A stretch of 64,000 nt of DNA from Candidatus Izemoplasma sp. (GTDB taxonomy: Bacteria > Bacillota_I > Bacilli_A > Izemoplasmatales > Izemoplasmataceae), in assembly GCA_007132465.1 (NCBI GenBank), contig SLOP01000009.1:28838-92837 (forward strand), read 5' to 3'. The notes under the pieces are model-generated. The model ran no database searches. It was not told the origin of the DNA and saw only the letters and a list, made by a program, of their open reading frames with translations. The number at the start of each line of letters is the position of its first letter. Positions within the stretch are counted from its first letter, which is position 1. The position numbers and the translations under genes are program-made. Shown piece by piece: positions 57,748 to 64,000 of the stretch.

Positions 57748-58895
57748 GATGATTTTCCTCCAATCCACGACGCCACACCAGCTTGCACAACACCGCGGTT
57801 CATCACGGCCGTTGCTTGCACGATGTCATCGTCCCAGTTGATGTCACCGGGGGCGTCTTTTTTCCATAAGTTGTCGAAAAACGACGTCACGTTACGCGAG
57901 TACAACATCGACGCGTTGTGCACAAGCATCGCCGGCACGTTTCTTGGACCGACGATGGTCACGCCGTGTTTCTTAACCGCTTCACCGGCTTCGGTAAGTT
58001 CGCAGTTCCCCCCGCGTTCAGCCGCGAGATCAACAATAACCGACCCGGTTGGCATCGCTTTGACCATCGCTTCAGTGATTAAGGTCGGTGCTTTTTTCCC
58101 GGGCACGTTCGCCGTCGTAATCACAACGTCTTTCGTGGCGAGGGTTTCTTTCATCAGTTCGCGTTGTTTCGCGTAAAAGGCATCATCCATAGCCTTGGCA
58201 TAGCCGCCTTCACCTGAAGCGCTCTTTAAATCAAAAACGACAAATTTTGCGCCAAGCGATTCGACTTGCTCTTTCACTTCTTCGCGGACATCATACGCGC
58301 TGACCACCGCGCCGAGACGCTTCGCCGTGGCGATGGCTTGCAACCCCGCCACCCCGACCCCGAGCACAAACACATGAGCCGGTGGAATGGTTCCTGCCGC
58401 TGTCATCATCATCGGGAACATTTTCGGGCAATGATTCGCGGCAATAATCGCCGATGCATACCCCGCTAAGTTCGCCATGGATGAAAGCACATCCATGCTT
58501 TGAGCTCGCGTGATTCGGGGAATTAGTTCCATCGAGAATGCGGTGACCTTGCGGGTTTGAAACGCGTCAAACGCCGCGTGAGGCGCGTAGGGTTCCATCA
58601 GCCCGATGACGATGTGTTTGTCAGTCAGTTTTTCTGCCAGCGCCACGCCGTCATCGGCGGCCGCGCCGGCGCGAACACTCAAGAGCACATTCGCTGATTT
58701 TATCAGCGCATCACCATCGTTCACCATCGAAGCGCCCTTCTCTTCATACAAGGCATCAGCGTAACCGGCCGCGTTGCCTGCGCCCTTTTCAATCAAAACC
58801 TTGTGACCTTTTTTCACCAGCGGTGCCACGTGGGCTGGCACGAGCGCCACCCGCGTTTCACCGGATGAGGTTTCTTTTAAGACACCAATGTTCAT
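57744..58895 (-). CDS. pntAA: NAD(P) transhydrogenase, alpha1 NAD-binding subunit
   Basis: Soluble domain I, 383 residues, related to alanine dehydrogenase. Landmarks: IGVLKETSSGETRVALVPAHV, FSMELIPRITRAQSMDVLSSMANLAGY, PPAHVFVLGVGVAGLQAIATAKRLGAVVSAYDVR (NAD-binding fold, about 165-200) and ITTANVPGKKAPTLI. The start is ATG 58895 after AGGAGG. A CRP-type palindrome (58923-58936) lies in the 5' leader. Confidence 0.95.
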   Translation of the reverse strand: MNIGVLKETSSGETRVALVPAHVAPLVKKGHKVLIEKGAGNAAGYADALYEEKGASMVNDGDALIKSANVLLSVRAGAAADDGVALAEKLTDKHIVIGLMEPYAPHAAFDAFQTRKVTAFSMELIPRITRAQSMDVLSSMANLAGYASAIIAANHCPKMFPMMMTAAGTIPPAHVFVLGVGVAGLQAIATAKRLGAVVSAYDVREEVKEQVESLGAKFVVFDLKSASGEGGYAKAMDDAFYAKQRELMKETLATKDVVITTANVPGKKAPTLITEAMVKAMPTGSVIVDLAAERGGNCELTEAGEAVKKHGVTIVGPRNVPAMLVHNASMLYSRNVTSFFDNLWKKDAPGDINWDDDIVQATAVMNRGVVQAGVASWIGGKSS

Positions 58896-58922
58896 CGCAA
58901 AACCTCCTGCGTTTTTAAATAC

Positions 58923-58950
58923 GTGATGCATATCACACGGTCTTATTATA
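58923..58950 (-). promoter_or_regulatory. pnt promoter -10 with downstream CRP/FNR-type palindrome
   Basis: Minus strand TATAAT (58950-58945) is followed by GTGAT-N4-ATCAC (58936-58923), flanked as TGTGA-N6-TCACG. This matches CRP-family operators. Its position just after the likely start point suits repression. Confidence 0.55.
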
Positions 58951-58999
58951 AACGACACATTCCTTGGACGCATGCATAACACTCACGAATCCGGCCTAA

Positions 59000-59024
59000 A
59001 GAAAACGCCGCCGCGGCGACGCTT
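59000..59024 (-). terminator. Rho-independent terminator of the giant lipoprotein gene
   Basis: Minus strand GCGTCGCC-GC-GGCGGCGTT with an imperfect stem (a bulge and a G-U pair), followed by TTTCTTT. Confidence 0.75.
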
Positions 59025-59043
59025 TCCTTCCCCTTTGTGTTCC

Positions 59044-62000
59044 TTAATCCTCCGACGCAAACGGCACAAGCACCATGATGGGGTTGCCCTCTGCGGTTTG
59101 CACTCGTGTCATGATCAGTGAAAGCTCAACCGTAGTGTCCAGATAGGCTTCCCAATCTGGCATCCATTCGCTCAAATCATGCACGCGGATGCGTTCACCC
59201 TCGTCTTCAAGATACATTTCACCGTTGACATCAAGCAGCGTGCCTTCAATCAGGTAAACCGATTTAGACACGGTGTTGAGGGTGGTGTCAATCTCGGTGA
59301 AAACGTCATTGACGGTTGCCTCAACCATCGGCGGCAAGAACCCCTCGGGGTCGACCGATTCCCGATCGTTAAAGGCATACCAATTGTGCGATTCCAAATA
59401 CGTGCTACCAGAGGCTTGACGCAGGGTCAAATAGAGCGTCGCACGATCGCCAATGCGATTTAACGCAAAGGTTTCGTTAATGCCGTGTATCTCGATGATG
59501 CCCGTCGAATCGGCGGCGTAGAAAATGCCGTTTTCATAAGCCACTAAGTAAGCATCCATCCACACGCGGGTACCGTCTTCTTCATCGTATAGGCCATCGA
59601 TGGTGCCGTCGTATTCGGTCACCACACGGCTGGTGTAGGCAAGGACGTTGAGATTGAACTCGGTGTCGGTTAACACGAAGCCTCGCAAAATCACCGTTTC
59701 GCCGATGAACGTCCAAATATAGCTATAACCAGGATCAATGCCCAACGTCAACCATTCGTCGTTGTCATCAAGCCAGATGAGCGAAAGATTGCCGTTGGCG
59801 TAATCAAGCAGGCCTTCAAGTTCAACGTACTCAATACCATCAGTGAAATCTTCTTTGGTAAAGTATTCCGCTTCATCCACCACGTTCAGAGGCGGCAGCC
59901 CGGCCGGCTCGCCCTCGGCATAGGTTTCAAACACGGCATCCGCTAACCACATGATGCCATCTTCTTCCATTAGATTGCCGGTGATGATGAGCGTGTCACC
60001 TTGTTGGAACCACTCGCTGATGGTGTTTGCGTTTAAGACCACGATGCCGCTTTCATCGGTCAGGACGTAGTGGTGGGCGTATGGCGTCGTGGCGACCACA
60101 TCAACGCGCAACGTCACGGTCGTGCCCTCAGGCAACGCCTTCGCATACGCAATGGACGATAAATCGTAATCTTCAATCAGCAACGCCAAGGTAAAGTCGT
60201 GGGTCACTTCGCCAAGCGCAAGCGTCACATCAATCAATGCTGTGCCTTCATCGAGCATGGTGACAAACACGCCTCGATCATCCGCTTCAAGATCGACGAG
60301 GTCGGATTCGGTTTCGTAATGAATGATCATCTCGAGGGGTTCCCATTCGTCGGGTAACTCCAGGGTTTCCCCAGGACGCAAGGGCATCTCAATGGCTCCA
60401 ATCCACCCTTGCACCAGCGCAAAGACTTCGCTTTCACTGAGTGGAGTGGACGTAACCTCATCTACGTTGCCATCAAAGAAGGCAACATAGCCTTCTGGTT
60501 CCATGATTCGATACGCCGCCACGATGAGGTCCATGTCGACGCGTGTGTAGAGCATGTCTCCGAGGTTCGCAAAAAGGGCTGAATCGTGGTTCATGTCAAG
60601 ATAAAGCATGATGCCATCCTCATAAAGCATGAACGGATACTGTCCGTCCCCCGGCAGCAAAACGCCTTCAAGGGTGGTTTCAAACACACCGTGTTGCGTG
60701 TCTTTGAGGACTGGCAGATCAACCATGCCAATCACACGTGTGGGCATCTTGCCTTCAGCTGCAGAAAGGGTGCGTTCTAGGGACGGTGAGAACCCGCGCG
60801 TCATTGGTCCCGTTGGCGCTAACTGAACGTGGAGAATGACGCGGTCGCCAACCGCAACGTCGAGGGTACCGTAATGCTCGATTGTCATCGTGCCGGTGTC
60901 GTCTTGAACAAAAAGGTAACGGTCGGTGACATCAAGCACCACCACATCGATTAAGCCTTGTTCTTGGGTTGCCGTATCGATGACATTGACGGTCTCCACC
61001 GCCTTGAGAACAATGTCAATCTCAAAGGCTTCCGTGGTGCCGTTTTCAAGCGTTATCTCAAAGGTGACCACGGTGTCTTCTTCAACCCACAAGAAACGGT
61101 CGCTGTCTTCATCATAAAAATCGGCATTGGCAATAGCCTCCGCTGAGATGACGAAGCCAAAGAACGGTTCGGCAGGTGGAATCTCTAAGCGAGAATCCGG
61201 ATAAAATGTCTGTGAATCAAAGAAGGCTTGCATGAACATAGCTAAGAGATTGACTTTGTCGCTTTCATCAAGCGGATTCGCCATGACGGTCATCTCATCG
61301 TTTATGTAAAAGAGCGCCGTTGAGTTTTCATCAAAGGTCAAAAATGTTAAGGCTTGAAGGGTCACATAACCATGGTCAAGGGCTTCGAACTCAGCGTCGT
61401 AGGTGTCGTTCATCACGACATTCATCAAGGCATAGAAATGCTGGTTCGCACCATCAAAGAATATTGCTTCATTCTCTTCAAGCATCATTAAACCGGTCAC
61501 TTCAAGCGGGGTGCCGACGGTCCATGGCGTAAACTCAAAGTCGGCCAAATCATCGAGCGTCACCGGTGTATAATCGAGGGTGAAATCTTCGTTCAACCCG
61601 TGATCTTCAACACTCTCCCATGCCACAATAATCGGGTAGTCTCCTTCATAGATGAGATGTGCTTCGAATGAAAAACTATGATTTAGCAGCGCCTCAGGAT
61701 CAACCATCATGATGATGGCGTGCTCCCCATCGCTTAAAAGCGCGATGTGCAAGCCTTCATCTTCCATATACTCACTGTAGATGAGTGTCAGGTTGTCAAA
61801 CACTGCCGTATCCGGTTGCATCACAATCACATCAGCAATCGACAACGCGTCGTTTTCATCGACAAAACGGGCGTATAAGTTCGCCCCACCAAGCGGCATC
61901 GTGTCAAACACAAACGGCTCGGTATGGTCGGCATCGAGATACCACCCGATAAACACGTATCCCTCAAGTTCGGGATCCTCAGGTGCTTCAATCGGCGAGC

Positions 62001-63189
62001 CGTAAGGCGCCATCAGTGCATCGGCCAGATCGTCTTCAAAATGAATCGTGTAGTTGTTCGGTTCAAAAACCGCATGAATGGTGAGGTGCTGGTGAATCGG
62101 TTCGCTTTCATCAAACATGCCATCAAGGGTCTCCCACCCAACAAACGTATGCCCGGCTTTCTCAGGATCTTCAGGCATCACCACAAACTCATCGTCATAG
62201 ACGGTTTGCTCATCAAACACGTTGCCATTAACGTAGAAGGTGATTGTGTTGATGCTGCCAACTGGTAAGAAGCGAGCATAAAGCGTGATGTCACCAAGCG
62301 GCATCGTCTCAAAGATGAATGCTTCGATGAAATCTTCATCCAAATACCACCCCTCAAAAAAGTACCCATCGAGCTCGGGCATGTCGGGTGCGCTGATGAC
62401 TGAATCATATGGCGCAACCATGTCCGGCATATCGTCAGCATCGTACGTTTCGAAGGTAATGGTGTATTCGTTTGCTTCAAAATAGGCATAGAGCGTCATC
62501 GACGCTTGGATGCTCTCGCTCTCGTCAAAGGGATCGTCAATGCCATCACTTAGCGACCAATACATAAACGTGTGCCCTTCCTTTTCGGGATTATCGGGCA
62601 ACGTGACGACCGCTCCATGAAGCACATCGACGGTTTCCACCACGGTGCCATCGACCACGAACTCCACCATGTGAATCGACAGCCAATGGCCATAGATATC
62701 GGTGTTTTCAGTTATTGGGGCGTCAAAATCAAACGGGGTTAAACTGGTGTAGTCAGTGACCCACGCGGCAAACTCGGCTTGGGTTTTCTCAGGCGCACTG
62801 ATTGCATCGACCGTGTCGCCTTCAACCACCTGCACGGTCTCGATTAGCGTGCCGTCGGCGTCGCGAAAATGCACGTCGAAGATTTCCAACCACCGCGCGT
62901 ACAGCGTGATGTCCTCATCGACTGTGAAGTCATTCGCATCAAAGGCCGTGTCCAAGTTCTCAGACCAATACCAGCCGGCAAACACATACCCATCCCGCTC
63001 GGGCTGGGGAATCGTCACATCACCATCGCCTAAACTGACGGTCTGGCTTTCCACACTCGGTCCGCCGAGCGTGTCAAAATGAACGGTGATTTCACCGTCA
63101 TCAATGATGTCATCAGGATCATCGGTGCCGCAGGCGGCTAAAATGAGCGCGCTCAGCGTCACCATCATCAGCATCATCCATCGTTTCAC
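59044..63189 (-). CDS. Giant surface lipoprotein: six InlB B-type repeats plus OB-fold-like modules
   Basis: Protein of 1381 residues. The start is GTG 63189 (KRWMMLMMVTLSALILAACG), after GGAGTGAT; the longer frame overlaps the promoter. The lipobox LAAC anchors it. Residues about 30-425 hold six Listeria-Bacteroides-type repeats of 60-68 residues, each with GY-F-GWY or GHTF-W and ending LYARF-like. Repeats 3+4 and 5+6 look like a duplicated pair. The remaining 950 residues are acidic and beta-rich, with several OB-like units (e.g. VTLRVDVVATTPYAHHYVLT, VVVLDVTDRYLFVQDDTGTM, DTTVELSLIM) and an Ig-like unit. Similar units occur in the SNase lipoprotein. No catalytic domain is evident; adhesion or polymer capture is inferred. 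Confidence 0.83.
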   Translation of the reverse strand: MKRWMMLMMVTLSALILAACGTDDPDDIIDDGEITVHFDTLGGPSVESQTVSLGDGDVTIPQPERDGYVFAGWYWSENLDTAFDANDFTVDEDITLYARWLEIFDVHFRDADGTLIETVQVVEGDTVDAISAPEKTQAEFAAWVTDYTSLTPFDFDAPITENTDIYGHWLSIHMVEFVVDGTVVETVDVLHGAVVTLPDNPEKEGHTFMYWSLSDGIDDPFDESESIQASMTLYAYFEANEYTITFETYDADDMPDMVAPYDSVISAPDMPELDGYFFEGWYLDEDFIEAFIFETMPLGDITLYARFLPVGSINTITFYVNGNVFDEQTVYDDEFVVMPEDPEKAGHTFVGWETLDGMFDESEPIHQHLTIHAVFEPNNYTIHFEDDLADALMAPYGSPIEAPEDPELEGYVFIGWYLDADHTEPFVFDTMPLGGANLYARFVDENDALSIADVIVMQPDTAVFDNLTLIYSEYMEDEGLHIALLSDGEHAIIMMVDPEALLNHSFSFEAHLIYEGDYPIIVAWESVEDHGLNEDFTLDYTPVTLDDLADFEFTPWTVGTPLEVTGLMMLEENEAIFFDGANQHFYALMNVVMNDTYDAEFEALDHGYVTLQALTFLTFDENSTALFYINDEMTVMANPLDESDKVNLLAMFMQAFFDSQTFYPDSRLEIPPAEPFFGFVISAEAIANADFYDEDSDRFLWVEEDTVVTFEITLENGTTEAFEIDIVLKAVETVNVIDTATQEQGLIDVVVLDVTDRYLFVQDDTGTMTIEHYGTLDVAVGDRVILHVQLAPTGPMTRGFSPSLERTLSAAEGKMPTRVIGMVDLPVLKDTQHGVFETTLEGVLLPGDGQYPFMLYEDGIMLYLDMNHDSALFANLGDMLYTRVDMDLIVAAYRIMEPEGYVAFFDGNVDEVTSTPLSESEVFALVQGWIGAIEMPLRPGETLELPDEWEPLEMIIHYETESDLVDLEADDRGVFVTMLDEGTALIDVTLALGEVTHDFTLALLIEDYDLSSIAYAKALPEGTTVTLRVDVVATTPYAHHYVLTDESGIVVLNANTISEWFQQGDTLIITGNLMEEDGIMWLADAVFETYAEGEPAGLPPLNVVDEAEYFTKEDFTDGIEYVELEGLLDYANGNLSLIWLDDNDEWLTLGIDPGYSYIWTFIGETVILRGFVLTDTEFNLNVLAYTSRVVTEYDGTIDGLYDEEDGTRVWMDAYLVAYENGIFYAADSTGIIEIHGINETFALNRIGDRATLYLTLRQASGSTYLESHNWYAFNDRESVDPEGFLPPMVEATVNDVFTEIDTTLNTVSKSVYLIEGTLLDVNGEMYLEDEGERIRVHDLSEWMPDWEAYLDTTVELSLIMTRVQTAEGNPIMVLVPFASED

Positions 63190-63235
63190 ACATATCACTC
63201 CAAACAAAGGACTCCCGCTTAGGGGGTTTGTTTTT

Positions 63236-63264
63236 AGGATAGACCTGTGTGTTTTGAATATCAA
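63236..63264 (-). promoter_or_regulatory. Sigma-A promoter of the giant lipoprotein gene
   Basis: Minus strand: TTGATA (63264-63259), 17-base spacer, TATCCT (63241-63236), 47 bases before the GTG start. Confidence 0.7.
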
Positions 63265-63301
63265 ACCATATGCTCTTCATATTCGCCCCTCTTTGATGCA
63301 C

Positions 63302-63328
63302 AAAAAAAGCGAGCGCCTCAGCGCCCGC
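63302..63328 (-). terminator. Rho-independent terminator of the interrupted lipoprotein-like gene
   Basis: Minus strand GCGGGCGC-TGAG-GCGCTCGC, one G-U pair, followed by seven Ts. Confidence 0.88.
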
Positions 63329-63339
63329 CTAGTATCTGA

Positions 63340-64000
63340 TCAATCCAACAACACAACAAAAAGGGTATAGGGGCCATAAGCTGACATCCAACCCCACACA
63401 TCAAGCTCGTAGTCGCCGGGTTCAAGGGTGATGATGATTTTGAAGTTGAAGGCCTGACCTGAGTCGTCGTCCTCGGCGATCATCACGCCAGCGTGACTCA
63501 ACGACCCGACCGTGTCGACATTTGATTCGGTGTAAATGGCATACTGGCCAGCTGTCTCAATGGTAATCACGTGGGTGTTTGTCTCGCGGCTCTCGAGCGT
63601 GTCGTTAAGCAACGGAACCGCGCCGGGAATCGTTTCGCCGCTATCGCCAACACCGGGGTCGCTCCCCACATCCATCACATCGTCAAAGGTCGGCACCACG
63701 ACCGTGGTGCGATTTATGTCGGTGAACGTCATCGTCACTGTGATTTCTGTCCCCGCTTCTCCCATAATTATCGTCAACGTCAAGGCGTCTTTTTCAAGCT
63801 CGATGGTCAAGCGAATAAGCGCTTTTGCTTATTCCTCCATCACATCCACATGGTGCGCTTCCTCAAGCACGTACACGCCGTCTTCGACGATGAACCAAGC
63901 CGCCTCAAGTTTTTCCATGATGTCTTTATTAAACTGATACTCATGCTCATTGACGATTTCGCGTTCCCAACGGGTTTCCTCTGATGCTTTCGTGTATGTC
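63340..64000 (-). pseudogene. DUF6612/LppX-like protein with PPC-type tail, interrupted by in-frame TAA; runs off the window
   Basis: One continuous frame enters from the window edge (TYTKASEETRWEREIVNEHEYQ and YVLEEAHHVDVMEE). It is cut by a single TAA at 63831-63829 and then continues without shift as AKALIRLTIELEKDALTLTI, TVTMTFTDINRTTVVVPTFDDVMD, a linker, and a C-terminal beta domain (TNTHVITIETAGQYAIYTES...LEPGDYELDVWGWMSAYGPYTLFV), ending at 63340. The part around the stop reads as the second half of a DUF6612-type lipoprotein domain; the tail resembles pre-peptidase C-terminal domains. The TTG after the stop has no ribosome site. A nonsense mutation or base error is likely. Confidence 0.72.

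Noticed and set aside
1..64000. Mycoplasma genetic code (TGA = Trp)
   Set aside because: Many genes end in TGA within ATGA overlaps and all Trp codons examined are TGG.
1..64000. CRISPR array, prophage, insertion sequence or plasmid origin
   Set aside because: No regularly spaced short repeats, transposase, integrase or phage structural motifs were found. The regular repeats seen (2415-3152; 59044-63189) are coding.

Overview
The window is a 64 kb chromosomal stretch of a bacterium related to the low-GC Gram-positives. Base composition is near half GC by eye. Ribosome binding sites are strong AGGAGG type, promoters are sigma-A type, and Sec lipoproteins with LxGC/LxAC lipoboxes are frequent. 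TGA is a true stop codon: many genes overlap as ATGA, so this is not the mycoplasma code. A run of surface proteins built from InlB/Listeria-Bacteroides-type repeats, several secreted nucleases and no visible wall-synthesis genes suggest a Bacillota/Mycoplasmatota lineage (Izemoplasma- or Haloplasma-like). That placement is inference. There is no rRNA, CRISPR array, phage or insertion sequence; one tRNA-Thr is present. Intergenic gaps are short (none above 300 bases) and most genes lie on the minus strand in tight operons.

Region 1 (1-9.75 kb) is extracytoplasmic. It holds a secreted endonuclease I with surface modules, a fibronectin-type lipoprotein, VanZ, a CpsB-type PHP phosphatase, a lipoprotein with a staphylococcal-nuclease domain, a membrane-anchored B-repeat protein sharing a module with the endonuclease, pyroglutamyl peptidase and a trypsin-like lipoprotein. 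Region 2 (9.97-12.2 kb) is a compact plus-strand operon of squalene/phytoene synthase, a VTE5/dolichol-kinase-like protein and a DUF92 (VTE6-like) protein, read here as a prenyl-alcohol salvage module. Region 3 (12.2-23.5 kb) has PHP, SbcCD/YhaNO-like, DUF445, TM2, carbonic-anhydrase-like, DUF1858-DUF438-YbaN, an EIIA-like protein, CYTH, a frameshifted acetyltransferase and a PH-domain protein.

Region 4 (23.6-38 kb) carries two different complete-looking Mrp-type cation/proton antiporter operons. They flank a Nudix hydrolase, an AmmeMemoRadiSam pair and a nucleotidyltransferase of the ANT(6) type. Region 5 (38-50 kb) is mixed metabolism and signalling: diguanylate cyclase, flavin enzymes, aldo-keto reductase, a HExxH protein next to an HTH regulator, an S41-like lipoprotein and a nitrilase-family amidase. 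Region 6 (50-64 kb) has a heterodimeric ABC exporter, a second broken acetyltransferase, a methyltransferase, tRNA-Thr, Ogt, the three-gene proton-translocating transhydrogenase, a 1381-residue repeat lipoprotein and a lipoprotein-like gene interrupted by an in-frame TAA.

The genes suggest a cell that digests and captures extracellular polymers, especially DNA, and that relies on ion-coupled energetics (two Mrp complexes plus PntAB). The least conventional items are the isoprenoid operon, the twin Mrp sets around AmmeMemoRadiSam, the nuclease/OB-fold/B-repeat surface system, and three interrupted reading frames, one of them exactly at a slippery heptamer.
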